Assembly (NCBI GenBank): GCA_030847615.1
Contig: JAUMIR010000012.1
Coordinates: 2,659,501 to 2,723,500 of the forward strand
DNA from: Gambelia wislizenii
Lineage: Eukaryota; Chordata; Lepidosauria; Squamata; Crotaphytidae
Direction of reading: 5' to 3'
Length of the DNA stretch: 64,000 nucleotides
The translations under genes and the position numbers were made by a program. Positions within the stretch are counted from its first letter, which is position 1. Every line of letters starts with the position of its first letter. Shown here in pieces: positions 31,084 through 45,400 of this stretch. Under the pieces are notes generated by a model. That model worked only from the letters and a program-made list of their open reading frames with translations, was not told the DNA's origin and did no database searches.

Positions 31084-32334
31084 TAATTCCTAATTTATAA
31101 AATTGCCCTTGTACAATTTGTATTTCAGAGAAGGCCCCAAAACATGTTGAAATTGCTCCCAAAGGGTGTTGGGGGGAATTTGAGACGAAAATTTGTGGGG
31201 GGAGCCACATCTCTCCAAGGTCCTCTAACCCCAGGCAGCTGTCCACCTTAATGCAAAAATTCAAGGTGGTGTGTATTTGTGTACCTTCAAGTTGCCAGTC
31301 CACTTATGGTGACCCCATGAAACTGACTAGTTGGCAAACTAGCCAAGTTCCCTCATTGTCCACACCCACAGGGATGCAACCATGACCCCACCCAGATATT
31401 TTGGGACTGCAGCTCCCATAATCTTTCACCACTGGCTGCGCTGATCAGGGATAACTGGAGTTGCAAGACACCATCATCAGGAGAGCTCTTCTTACCTTCC
31501 CAACAGACCTAGAGGGTTTTCTTGTCCTGCTAGTAACAGAAAAACAGCCAAACCACCAAATGAGGATTTTCTGAGAAGCTCGCACAAAAACAGAAAACTT
31601 TTTATTCTTCCGGTTGCAGAAAATAAATACCAGTGCATATTCCATATGCTTTTTCTATAAAAGCACTTCTACAAAAAAACAAAAATGTCACTGAACTGTG
31701 TACAACGGGTGCATTTTTTTAACCCCCCCAAGCCTTTTTTGTTTTGTTTTGGCTTGTGAGACGCAAACTCTATAAGTAGCTAGCCTTTATATTGCTAACC
31801 CTTCAAAGCACTTGTAAGCAAGCTATTTTGGATGGGGCGGGGAGAGGCGGGGTGGTTACACTGGGGAGTTAGGGCCTTCAAGTACCCCTGCGAGGGTTCT
31901 GCTGCGAGGGCACCGCCATCTTCAAGAACGTTACCTTGCACAAAACCTCGCTGAAACAAACAGAAGCTGCTCTCCCCATTGGAAAAAATCCCTTTTTGGA
32001 CCTCAGCTCCCAAAATCCCTCAGCCAGCATGGCCGTGGGCCCCAAACTCTGTTTGCTGTACAACTGTGCTTTGATTGCTTCTTTCATGTTTTATAGGGTA
32101 GGACATTTTTTGTTTATAGGCAGATGTGATCTGGAAATAACAATTTCTAGAAGGACGTACATCTCTGACCACCACGACTCCATATTTGGAGTCGCTTCCT
32201 AGGCAAAAAGACTCCATTTCCTAGATCGGCAACTGTGGGAGGCTAGGGGACTGCAGTCGCTCCCCAGAAGCCCTTGGAAAGCTACACTCCCCCCACCACA
32301 CCCCTACTGAAAAAAAAAAATCCTCCCCAAAACC

Positions 32335-32855
32335 CTTTATGGTGTCAGGGGCATTTTGCCATGTTTTTAGGCTCACCTCGGCCATTTTAGGCCCAGGAGA
32401 AGGCCTTTAAAAAGGAAAAAGACCAGAAGTCACTCTGGTTCACTTCCTGATTTTAATAAGGCCATGCTTGGCCCTAAAATGGCTAAGGGGGACCAAAAAA
32501 TGTGTACCATAGAGGGCATTTGAGGCAAAAAATGGGGGAGGGATGTATACCCCTGAGGGGGCTGCACTTTGCCCATCCTTAAACCAATGGGATGCCCTTG
32601 AGGGCATTTTCGCCATGTTTTTAGAACCACCTGAGCCATTTTAGGCCCAAGAGAGGCATTTTTAAAACAAGAAGTGTCTGGAAGGCACTTCTTGTTCTTA
32701 AAAAAAGGGCTTCTGCTGAGACTAAAATGGCCCAGGGCCCACCAAAAGGTGTCTAAAATGCCCCCATGGCTGCTAAAAGGCATTTTTGGGGCAAAATTAG
32801 ATCCCTAGGGGGCTCCGAGAGCCACAAAAAGTGCTGCCAGCTGCACTTTGCCCAT
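32335..32855. repeat. Two tandem copies of a ~250-bp GC-rich repeat
   Basis: CATTTTGCCATGTTTTTAGG at 32351 and its relative near 32609, each followed by GCCATTTTAGGCCCA and closing with GCTGCACTTTGCCCATCC at about 32562 and 32847. Each unit has GGCCATTTTAGG facing CCTAAAATGGC, a fold-back structure. This may lie in the PRPSAP2 3'UTR. Confidence 0.7.
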
Positions 32856-33294
32856 CCATATCCTAGACGATATAACAGCTCTCCTGGTCACTGGTGCCTC
32901 ATGAAGGAGAAAAGAAGCTCCAGGCCTCTTGCATGATTCCTCTTCACTGAAAACAAGGTTCAGGCAGAAAATGTCTCAAAGGGCAGAACTGCTAACAAAC
33001 AGTGCAGCTAATCTAACAGCAACTAGCTTGGTGAAAAGTTGGCTTTTGCTGTCCTTTTGGATAAGGTCCATTTTTCTCAAAAACTGCAAAGAAAATAGTT
33101 CTTGAAAATCTTATCTGCCATATTTGAAACACAAGGTGGGAGTGGGAGGGAGGGAGAAAAGCAACTAAACAAAATGGGTTCCATCGAAATACAAAGTTAA
33201 GCCACAAATGCTTCACAGCTCGATTTCTGTACATGTCCAGTTTGGCCCCTGAAAGTAGAATTTCTTTTGTTTCCCTCAAGCCTCCAAGAAGCCA

Positions 33295-33453
33295 TCAGTC
33301 ATCCAGTCCTATATTTCTGAAAAGGTACGACATGGACTCCCCGTTGTGGATTCTGCGGATGGCCTCCGAAAGGATCATGCTGATATCCACAGTCTTAATT
33401 TTGGGGCACTGGAGTTTCTGTATCTCATGGGGAATCGTGTTGGTGACCACAAC
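33295..33453 (-). CDS. PRPSAP2: PRPSAP2 coding exon 10 and stop
   Basis: 53 codons including TGA (33297-33295), acceptor TTTCCAG. It encodes [20 protein letters not shown], then [20 protein letters not shown] and [12 protein letters not shown], the invariant PAP41 C-terminus. The 3'UTR continues to the left; its end was not determined. Confidence 0.96.
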   Translation of the reverse strand, partial: VVVTNTIPHEIQKLQCPKIKTVDISMILSEAIRRIHNGESMSYLFRNIGLDD

Positions 33454-36400
33454 CTGGAAAGAAAAAAAGAGGGGCCAGAAGTCAGGGAAAGGCGGGAGGC
33501 AGAGAGAAGAATTGCCATCTCAACCTGAGGGTCTTGCAGAAGGTTCTTATGGGGGGAGAAAACTGTTTAAAAAAGAGCCATACATCCCCTGCCTTCCAAG
33601 CACATCATTACCGCTTCATTTGTCTCAGCAATGGAACATGAGAGAGCATAGAAGCAGAAAACAGAAAGGTTTTGTTATCTCTGTCCCACTCAGCTTTGTG
33701 CTAGGAGCTGTGCTTGCAAATGTTACGTTCTCAAAAGTAATTTGTTCCCATGACTCCGTGCAAGGTTCAGAAAGTCACTTTGTCACCATTAATCACCCCC
33801 AGTAGCTAGTTACAAGTAACTGTGTTACCTGTAACTCTTACACCTGAGCTGTGGCCGGGGGGAGAAGGAGCAGCCGCAACAACTGACCTGGGAAAGTCTG
33901 GAGTGTTGAGCAGAGCATCAGACTTGGACCACAAAGTTGTTGTTATTTGCTGTCGAGCTGAATTTGATTTATGACAATCCTCTGAATGAGACCTCCAAGG
34001 TCACCCTGCTCAGATCTTGCAAACTCCACTTTGTGGATTCCTCTGTTCCTTCCCAGGGGCTGGCTGAGTTCCTTCCCACCAGGGAGTTTTGTCTTCTGGC
34101 ACTATCCCTAGTTTCATTTTGGACTGTCTCGTCATAAAGTTTCCAAGGTAAAAGGCTTCAGGGGTGGTTTACCACTATCTTCTTCTGCACAGTACTAGCT
34201 CCATTTGATTTAGCGATGGTGCCACTGCCAATGTCTCTGAGAGATCATCCGCCAGTGCCACTCCCCACTACGACTACTGCTGCCCAGGCTTAAATCCTAC
34301 TGTAAGGCTGAAACGTAAAGCAGAACCATCAGACCAGTGGGATTTCACTAAGTTTTGACTCACCACTAGGTTCAATAGGTCTATGCTAGTTGGGTGGGGC
34401 TAATCAAGAGGATTTTTTAATAAATATATATTTTAATTTCTTTATTTACCAATCTCACATACATATACAGCATATTTCCTTTATATAATTACCCCCCCCC
34501 ATCCTGAGAATGGTGTGTCCATATTAACTTCCTTTTTTCCTAATGCGGACAATCTTTTTAACTGTTTCATTTACGTTCTCATACCCCCTCCTCCCTTCAA
34601 CAAACTCAATCATTTTTCTCCAGCTACTAAACCAAACCTCGTCTTTCAATTGGCCAATACTCTATCCTTTTTTCCATTATAATATCAGACAACATATATA
34701 CTGATATATATTGCTTCCATTTATCACAATTCCACTTTTCTTTCTCTTTCCAGCCAATAACTGCCTATGCCACTATAATTAATTGTTTCTCCTCCTTTTG
34801 TAATCCTATAGTTCTAACATTGCTAGTTATACATCTTTATTGGGTTTTTAAACTATTATATTATTTATTTCTTGTTCTATTTCATTCATCAACAGGATTT
34901 TTTCATAGCATGCCCGCCCACAGCTCACCCACCCATGCACCTTATTCTCACCTCAGAGCAAGAGCAGAATATAAGGATCGAGGAGGTCAGCAGCAACATC
35001 AGAGCCAACCTCAAGCCGTGCCAGCCAGGCCACCAACTGCAAACGCTGACTTGACGCCAGCCAAGCAACCATCCACTCATAGGGAGGCGCTGGTTTCAAA
35101 GACTCAGAGCAGCCATCTTGGGGAGGGAGGAACCCCAGTGGCTCGCTTACCTCATCGATCGCAGACTCTTCTATCAACCTGGGAGCGTCTGAGGAAAGGA
35201 GGCCGTGGGTGGCCATGACAAAAATCTTGTAGGCCCCTCTCTCTTTGAGCGTCTCAGCAGCTGCGAGGAAGCTGTCCACATCATCTATGATGTCATCCTG
35301 GCCAAGAGGACACAATATGGAGTTAGTAGCATTTCCTCAATGAAGTCATGGCAGAGAAACAGCAGGCTCTGACCTGGCTCAAGCTGCCTCCAGAGCTCAT
35401 TAAACATCACTTATCCTTTAAGGACTAGAACTGTCTTGGTCCTGGGTACAGAGAGGGTTGCCTTCCCTCATACCGGAGCTGCAAAATCGGAACCGTGGAG
35501 TCAGAAACAATTTTGGGTGGAGTCAGAGTCGACAGAAATGTACCAACTTCAACTTCAATGTAAAAACTTAATCATAATGATCTTGGAAGCTAAGTAAGGT
35601 CAGCCCTGGTTAGTACTTGGATGGGAGAACACCAACTATCACCAGGTGCTGTGGGCTCCATTTCAGAGGAAAGAACTGGCAAAACCACCTCTGAGGATTC
35701 CTTGACTAAGAAAACCCTAGGAAATTCACGGGGTCACCATAAGATGACAGGCGACACACACACCCCTTTAAGAAATATTTTTGCCAAACCCAATCTTAGA
35801 AGTGTCCTTGGGAAAGACTCTACAGCAGATTGCAACAACAAATAAGGCAGCCCCCCACACTCTGACAGGCCTGCCTGAATTGTTTTGATTTTGCTCACTT
35901 GGGAAGTGAGGGACAGAATGGATCTGAAAAGGAAGAACTTCTTGATAGTAAGAGCTGTTCAGCAGTGGAATGCACTGCCTTGTAGTATAGTGGAATCTCC
36001 TTCTTTGGAGGTTTTGAAACATCTGTTGGGAATGCTTTGATTGTTTATTCTTGCATGTCAGGGGGCTGGGCTGGATGTCCATTATGGTCTCTTCCAACTC
36101 TATGATTTTATGATTCACTAACAGAATAACAGAAACAGACTAATACTATCTGTGTGAAGATCTTGCCCACGAAACTGTCCTGTCACCAAACTTTGAGATA
36201 CACTCTAACCCACCTTCTCCTTTACGGACATCTCAAACTATAGTTAAAGACTTCAGAGTACTAACACACAAGCCTTTCAAAATTGGTTAAACTGGATTGT
36301 TCTTTGCTTTTCCATCTCTAGTATGGAAACCTGAGTGCTTTTTTAAAAACAGTATAGTGCACTATCTGATGCAAGAACTGGATCAGAGGGTCAGCTAATA

Positions 36401-39400
36401 AACATGAGGATGGAGAATAGCTATCACATTCCTCATGAAGAAAACGTTTTCACTTTGTATAAATATGGAAAATGAGTACCAGTAAAAAGAAAGTAGAATT
36501 TTTAAAAATCTTGTGTTTTAAAAAAAGTAATTCTATTCTCTCTAAGAACCTTTTGGTCATTTAAATTATGAATACAGACCAAATGGGAATTAATGGTGGG
36601 AATTTTAGCTTCCCGTTAATGACAAGAGGTTGAACCTTTTGTATGATGCACAAAGACTGATTGTTGTAACGCGTCTTCACATCAACCCTATCGTAGGGTT
36701 TTCTTTGTACGATTCATTCAGAGGTTTCCCATTGCTTTCCTCTAAGGCTGAAAGGGTGCAACTTTCTCAAAGCCACAGGAGTGTGTGTGTGTGTGTGTGT
36801 GTGTGTTCATGGCTGAGGATCTGAACCCTTGTCTCCTAGAGTCCAACCCTCAAACCACTTCTTAGAGCCTGGGCTGATTTGGTTGCCAACTCTGAGGCCT
36901 GGAAATGCACGTATAGAATACAGAGTATATAATGTATAGAGCAGTAAGTCCCAAACTTTGGTCCATCAGGTGTTTTAGACTTCATCTTCCAGAAGCCCTA
37001 GCCACCTTGGCCAACAGTTAGGAATTCTGGGAGATGAAGCCCAAAACATCTGGAGGATCAAAATTTTGGAACCAATGATATAGAGTATAACCTATAGAGT
37101 ATAAAAGAGAATGTAGAAAGCTATGTGTATTAGAGTATATGGGTGTGTACCTTATTGGGGAACAAAGAGACATATTAATTCCAGGCAGAACGCTTACTCG
37201 AATGTGAAAAAAGAGATGAGAATATGCCTGCACTCTACAACTTGGTGGCTCCTCTACAAGACCGATGATGCACTTACAACACGCAGCAGCAATGCCACCA
37301 CCACAGCCAATTTAAACTCAAGTATAAAATCACCCTGGTTTTAAATGATAAAGACACCTCTGCAATACCATGACAGGGGACAGAGAATCCTCACAAATAC
37401 ACAGTCGGCATGAAATGACCTCTGCCCAGTTACTTCTTCTGGGATTGAACAAAGACAGACCTACAGTAGCAATTTATTTCTGAGCAGGGCACACATATTC
37501 TGAAGGTAATTTTGTAATTTAAAAGTTCTTGGAACCTTTCATAACCAAATTAAAGCACAGCGTGACTTGACTGAGCACATCCTGTACAAGATGCTCCAGC
37601 TTCCTAGAAGTATGAGTCAGATCTGGCGGTAGCTCTTTCTCCACTGAAGTTTCCTCGCTCTTTTTCAACAGGAGAATTAAGTTACAAGAGGCAGGAGGAG
37701 ATTTTTACACTGAGTGACTCTGTATTACAGTACCTCAACAAGTCCCCAGGACAACTTACAATTTAGAACAATTTACAATTGCAATTTAAAATATACGCTA
37801 CTCCTCTGAATCAAACCAAGGAGCAGAAGATGGCACCCAAGTGAACTTCTGTTCTTTAAGCACACACGACTGATGCCTTTACAAAACACACCCCCCCCCT
37901 CTCAAAACTGGAAAGCAATTCAAAACCCACAGGTTGCTACATACCACAATTATGGCTATCCTTCCTCCTACATCTCCAACAACAGTGATGGGAGGTTTCT
38001 CTTTTGGAATCAGCACTGATTGAAAAGGAAGAAAGAAAAGAGCATATTCATGTCATAAAATCATCCACCTCTTCACAACTTTGTCTGTTCCCACACCCCG
38101 GGTCTGTTTCTCAGTCATGCCAGAGGGCGAGAGCACCCTTGGCACTGGCTTTGATGCTTATAAACAATAAGGTTTTCTTCACAGTGACGAGCGAGAAAGG
38201 AGGGAAAACAGAAAAAGTTAAGCTGAGCCCAGCACATCTTTCAAAACCGCTACAGCACACTTCAATGCACATGTACACATGACATATTTCATAGCATTCC
38301 AGAATGAAAGGAAACGGGGCCTGAGTTGGAGTCTTCTAAAACATACTACAGCAAATCATGGTTCCATAAGCACAGGGCATATAGAACATCACTGCCTTCC
38401 ATATAAACCAGACAATCCTGTGGCCCTCCAGGTGTGGGTAGGCAGCAACCCCCAGGAGCCCTAGCCAGAATAGCGAGTGGTGGAAATGCTGGGAGCTACA
38501 GCCCAACAATACCTGGAAGGCAGCACAATTCCCACCCTGGAGAAGGCTCTAAGTCAGGGGTGGGCAAAGTATGTCCCCTGAGGCTGCATGATGGGCCCAA
38601 AGGCCCTTTGGGCAGCCGTTGACTCCTCCAGGCTCTCTGGCCCTCAAAGGGGTGACTTTCCTCTCCTGAAAGCCTTCAGAAGAGGAAACTCACCTTTTAA
38701 ACAGGCGGCAGGCCTTGCAGGTATCGTTCAATCATCCAACAATAGCAATTTTAAAAAAACAGACATCAACCCCCTCTATACGAGCCCCCTCTATACTGCA
38801 GTAATGGCAAATCACACCAGCGATTTGTCTTAATGGTTGTGGACCCCCAAAAGCTTTGCATCCCCGTCAGTCATGAGAGAATTACTTGCATTTTCACCTA
38901 CTGTAATCTGCCGCTGCCAAACTTTTTTTAAAAAAAACACAGCTATGTCAACTGTGCTCTGGAGCGATATTTCACCTTTACTAAAAAGAAAACAAAAACC
39001 ACCCCATTTTATTGCCTTGCGAAAATCCAACATGGCAGCTCTGGTCCATGTTAGCAAGGCCCGCCCTCGTCCAGCCAATCAGCTTTGCACTTCCACTTGT
39101 ATGGGAAAGCAATTCAAACTACATCGCTTGTCCCAATGAGCAAAAGTGCACATTCTCCTTGCTGTTTTTTAAAAAGTCCAGGAAAAGCCACAAAGGCATT
39201 TCTTTGGAGTTTTTGACGTTTTTGGCCCCCCTCCTTCCAAATATGGCAAAATGATGCAGGATCCCATTAAGACAGGTAGGATTTCTTCACATTCTGTGAA
39301 GAGTACTTTCACCGTTTAGACAATCCCGCTGACATCTGACCACTTGTTTCAGGTTCTTGGGGGTTTTGGCATAATTTGGCCCTAGCCAGCACAGCCAATG

Positions 39401-42400
39401 GCAGGGATACTTTCCGTCCCATATGGACCATCTTTTAGAAGACTCCATCTCAGGCCCTGTTTCCTCTCAGTGTGGTATGCTGAGAGGACATCTCAGAGGT
39501 AGAAAACTGGCCCCGGGTTCACCACAGCTGCCTATCTTTGCTTTAAAAGCATTGTTGAAAGACATTTTTCTTTCCTAGTATCTGACTTCCACACTTGGTC
39601 GGGTGGGTCAAAAGCGATGGAATTGTCATCAGAAACCCCAACGGACATTGGCTCATGTAATGTAACTGACCAAAGAGGACGCTATCCATTGGGCATACAA
39701 CTCCTTCAAGCCAAACTAACCCTTGTCCTCACATTACTTACTGGGTATCTCTAAGCTAGGGTGGATGGCAGCGACACTCTTGACTGTGGGAGGCGAATGG
39801 CGGCCATCCACCAGGTCAGACTCTGCGTCTTGAGCTTCCCCGTGTATCACGGCAATCCCCAGCCTCAAGCGCTCTGCAAAGGACTGGGCCCTGCAGAAAG
39901 AGAAGGTCTCATGTGGTTAACAACACCTCACTGGTGACGGAGAGAACGGGAGGAAAATCAGCAAAGAAGGGGAGGTTAAGACAGGGATTTCTCTTCAAAG
40001 TCAATAGTGGCAGACTTGAGGTCGGACCAAGTCACTGGCTGCCAAATGAACACACAAGAGGGAGCCTCAGCCAGGCCCAACACTCTCACGACTATACAAA
40101 CATAAGGTACAGTTTGCCATAAATGCCTCTTTGCTAGATTCAGACATTTTGATGTGCATGCTTAAAAGTCTTTGGTGTGCACCTAAAAAGGGTAATTGTG
40201 CCAGGGATCCCCCTTGTAGCAACCTATCTGCTCATCACTTAACTAGGTGTGGCATTTATTTTCAGTCTTCTGCCGTGCCCCACAAGGGATCTCCAGCATT
40301 GGCTGATTAAAAAAGCGAGGCTGCCCGTCCACATTGCTCACCAAGAGCTCTGCCAGATCGGACCAAAAGCCTACCTAGTTGGATATCCTGCCTTCCACAG
40401 CGGGCAACAGTTTGCCTCTGGGAAGCGCAGAAGCAGGATATAAGGACAACCATACCCCCAGCTCCATCTTGCCCAGCAACCGTTAAAGACACACACACAC
40501 ACACACACACACACCACCTCTGATCCTGGAGGTGGCACCCAGACCTCTTCAGAACCCAGCTGTTGGCAGCTTTATCCTTTATCAATTTGTCTGATCCCCT
40601 TTCAAATCCACTACTGTCATTGTGGGAGTAGGACACAGTTATCACATCGAAGGTGCGCTCATAAGTAATCAGCAAGTCTTTGACCATCCATTGCCTTTGC
40701 TGCTAGAAATAGATACCCCACCATAGCCTCCTGCTGTTCTCCAGCTGTGAGTTCATGTGTTTCTTAGAAAAGAAACAGAACAACTAGCTGTTGTCTCAGA
40801 ATCTACATGAGTGGCTTTATCAGTAGAAGTATAGTTCTAAACAAGTCAGTAAATCCAATCAACTCATTGCTATGTTTCCTAATCAAGTTCAGATTTCCAG
40901 CCAAGATCCACTACCTCCTGCCCGGAATTTATCAGCTGTACTATTAATCCCTAAGAGCCAGCATGGTGAAGTGGTTTGAATGTTGGCCTATGACTTTGGA
41001 GACCAGGTACAAACCCCGGCAGGGCCATGGAAACCCACTGGGTGATCTTGAGCAAGTCAGATTCTCTCATTTGCAAAGGAGAACAAATCTTGCCAAGAAA
41101 ACCTCATGACAGGTTCGCCGTAGTGTCGCCATAAGTCAGAAACAATTTAAAGGCACAGAAGAACTACTATGAATTCATACCTAGTTGCAAATGTCAGAGC
41201 TAAAAGAAGATGACCAGTGTAGTGGTTTGAGTGTTGGACTAGGGCTCTGGGAGACCAGGCCAGGGTTGGAATCCCCACTCAGCCATGGGAAAAAACTTCT
41301 GAGTGACCTTGGCCAAGTCACACACACTCTCCGCTTCAGAGGAAGGCAATGGCAAACCTACTTCGAAATAAATCTTGCCAAGAAAATGCCATGATAGAGC
41401 CATCACAAATCAAGAGTCGGTCTGAAGGCACTTAACTGCAAGAACAAATGGTTCTGAACTTCATAAGGACACACTCACCTCTTTGCAGATGCCGGGGATT
41501 TGGCCACAATCACAGCATTCCGGTAATCTGGAATCTAGAGTAACGTAAACAAGATGAGACACAAGACAATGATGAAGATGATGAAGCAGCAGCTCTTCAT
41601 GCACAAAACTGTCACTCCCACCACACTTACTACAGTGGAAAATTCAGATAACCACTGCACTGTTTGCCGTACTTCTATCCCAGAACTAGGCCTATGCCTT
41701 CCCTTTCTTTTTCAAATACTCCCCCCACTAACCCCCCACAAGCCCCAAAGACTGCAAGGTTTCTTTTCGAGACTCACTGGGGCCCAAAATGGTAGAACCC
41801 CAACAGCAAGGGATCACTAGCTGTCAACTCGTAACACAACACCCCTCTCCATCACTCACATCCAGACATTAATTTTTGGTCCTCATCTTGATCCTAAGTC
41901 CGGGCAGGTGACTTCAAAAGCTGCAGTGCACTTCTCACTCCCCAGGTGTAGGATGGTGTACACAAACCAACTTGCTGAATGTAGCGTCACTCACCTCTTC
42001 TTGAATGTACTGAAGCAAAAACGGAGATGCTCTCAGGTTGTCAACTGGGACGTTGAAGAACCCTTGGATCTCCTTTTGATGCAGATCCATGGTGATCAGG
42101 TGAGTCAGACCTTTGGGAAGACCATGAGAAATGGGATTTTGAAATGTTGCTTTGCCAACAAGGAGCAAAACCAGCTTGCCTCCCTCAAAGACGGGTCAGG
42201 GTGCCATTCCCACCACATATTAAAACCTAGTTTTTGCATATTTTAAACCAGAAAACTGAAAAGAAACAGCTAAGCCCACAGAACAAGATTCAGAGAAGAC
42301 TGCATATTTTAAAATCAGGAAAACCGAAAAGAAATAGCTAAGCTGCAGAATCAGATTCTGGCAACCCGTCATTGTTGTGTGCTTTCAAGTTGTTTCTGAG

Positions 42401-45400
42401 TTAAGGTGACTCTAAGGCAAACCTATCCACAGGATTTTCTTGGCAAGATTTATTCAGAAGGGGCTTGCCATTGCCCTCCTCTGAGGCTGAGAGAGTATGG
42501 CCTGCCCAAGGTGGGTTTCGATGGCTGAGCAGTCATTTGAACCCTGGTCTTTCAGTGTCCTAGTTCAATGCTCAAAACACTACACTATTCTGGCCGCCTA
42601 CCCATGATGAAACTGCCAAAATCTGGGGATGATGTAAGATTGGGTCCCTCCAAGGTCTAAGAACATGGAAGTGACAGCATATAAACAGGGGTGAGCAACT
42701 GAGTTTGGCAAGGGAGCCATTTTCATCCATCCACCCATCTATCCCTTTATTTATATCCCATCTTTCTCCCAGGCTGGGACTCAAGGTGGCTTACAAAAAA
42801 GGAAGAAAATATAATTAAAATGCATATAGTGAAAAACGTACAAAATTAAGATCACGTTACAATTAAAGGGTCATATGTACTGCCAACAATATAAAAAAAC
42901 AAACAGCCTAGAAAGTGGCTAGAACTCCACTTCTGGTTTTGAAAAAAAAGGGTATTTATTATGTTAAACAGTGCACCAGGCAATGGGGCTGCAACCTATT
43001 TTACACTGAACTGTCACTCCTCCAGCAGAAGCAATTCTACTGTGGCTAGAAAAAGGAGAGTCCGAGAAGTTTGGAAGGGGTCAAATCCTGCAAAACTAGA
43101 TGAGGCCTGTACACATTTTGCCACCCCGACACAACTGGCCAGGACAGTGTCTCGGAAACAGAAGGGCCAATCTGAGCACGGATTCTCAGATATCAGGGCT
43201 GGATAACCCACTATAGACAGAAGGTGGGTCTCCAGTGGTTTAGACAAGTGGGCCCCAACCCCCAGTCCAGTACCACTGCGTGATCCGTTAGGGACTAGGC
43301 CGCGAGCAAGGTTCCCTCTTGGGAAACATACATGTGTTTCCCCATCCCACCCCCATGCTCCATGGAAAAACTATCTTCCATGAAACTGGTCCCTGGTGCC
43401 AAAAAGGTTGGGGACCACTGGTTTAGACCACGGTCTTATCCCATACCTGGGGACCTTCCACCAGAGCTTGAAAAAGTTATTGTTTTGGCCCACACTTCCC
43501 AGAACAGCCCCAGCCAGGATGGCGAAGGGATCCACCTTTATGCCTCCCACACCTTGACCACCGCTCTGTGTCCTCACCCGCCTTGCACATCATTGAAGCC
43601 AGGAGCTTAGAGACAATGGAGCCTCTCTTCCGCATCTTGCACTGTTTGCTGTACGGGAAGTAGGGAACCACCCCAACAATGGTTTTGGCGCAGGAGGTCT
43701 TGCAGGCATAGACCATGATCAAGAGTTCCATGATGGTCGTGTTCACATCCCTGCAACGAGAAGGGGGCTGGCTGGCTCTTCATCCAGGTTATGACTTCAT
43801 CAATTCCTCAACAAACCAACCAACCACCCTAAAGCCTGCATTCTGATGGGATTTAACAGAGAGGTCCTTCATCCACTGGAGAAGGAAGGTAAGAAGGAAA
43901 CCATAGCTCAGAATCTTCCCCGAGAAAAGCTGCCATACTTGAGGCAATACCTCATTGTTATACATGATGACTTCTCCTGCTGTTGCCTCCCTCTTTGGAA
44001 GAGTCATTCTCATCAAGAGTTCATAAATATTGACTTCCCCCTTTATACTATTTTTTAAAAGGTGTAACCTGCCATGCCTCCAACCAATGGAGTCTCCAGG
44101 GTTCATCAGCCGTCCAGGAAAGGACTGAAAAATCATGTCCCATAAGAGAATATGGCAAAATGACAATACAGGAATCAACCACACACATATTTTATTTATC
44201 TTGGAGAAGAGGTAGTTTAGCATTGCCACACCCCACCTTTGGTCTGGGCAAGAACCACTGAGCTAGGACATTTCAAGGGATGTAGTCCAAATGTGTGTGT
44301 GTGTGTGCATGCGTATGTTTTCTGAGCTCTGCTTTGGACCAAGAACAGGCAAACCTGTCTCATTAAGGAATATTCGCTCAATACAAAAAAAGAACAACAT
44401 TAAGTCTCTTTCCTCCCTATCCCGTAAAACAGAAGTGGTAAATATATATATATACCTGTCAATTAAAAAGCATTAGCTTGTTACCAAAACCAAGGCAAAA
44501 CTAAGAACAGAAACATCTTCATAATCTAGTCACAAATGCTAAAAACAGTTGTGGCCTTCTCCTAGTCACTGTTGATCATAACTTTATCAAGGAGCTTTGG
44601 ATAGCTATGTTGCACTTTCTGCAAAAGGGTATGCAGGAAATGAAAAAGAACGGATAAAAATATCCCTTCCTTTTTGACTATACCCAAGTAGCTGAAGGAT
44701 GAACTAACGAGGGAAATTCTGCCTTATCATTTTGCAGTCATAGAAGTGATTCGCTTTAAATCACTGCTGTATCTAGACTGGCTGCTTGGTATCTTTAAAG
44801 GAAGGGAACATGAGGGACACAGTACACAGCAGAAGATGCCAGACAGGTAGGAAGGAAGAGGAGGGTGAAAACAGAATAGATCAAATTGCTGTTCCCACTC
44901 TAGCTGACAACAGAACGTTTTGTAGATACAATCTGATCAGAGACAGACATGGCAGGGACTTTATACTGAGCAGAGGTTTGTACTCACTTTGAAACAGTCT
45001 GGATGATAAAGACATCTTTCCCTCTCACAGACTCTTGAATCTGCACCCTCGTTTCTGCCAAAAAGAATACACATATTCCATGAGTGTACATGAACACCAA
45101 GAGCATCACAGTGGCCATGAAAGGCACAGGATTTGCCCATTCTCCATCTTTGAGTGAAATCAGACTCAAGACTAGAGGTCGGGAGCTCCTTTTTTTAGGA
45201 CTACAATTCCCAGAATCCCTCAGCCAGCATGGCCACTGTAACTTCATACTCTGGAGTAAGTACCACTAGCCATGCTGGCTTGGGAATGCTGAGAATCCAA
45301 TAAAGCAAATGTTCCCATTTTTGGCTGACACACACAAGAAACAATGGGTCTTCTCTATCGCCAAGATCTCTCAAACTGCTTTCATGCTTACACAATATAT

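Larger units (their letters stand above)
27929..33294. other. Intergenic region between SLC5A10 and PRPSAP2
   Basis: About 5.4 kb. It must hold the SLC5A10 promoter and 5'UTR (right of 27898) and the PRPSAP2 3'UTR (left of 33295). The rest is the repeats listed separately. I see no further open frame with splice signals or codon conservation, and no CpG island beside SLC5A10 exon 1. Confidence 0.6.

Noticed and set aside
35575..35660. A 5S rRNA gene.
   Set aside because: Only the 3' half is present, diverged, and joined to a SINE tail.
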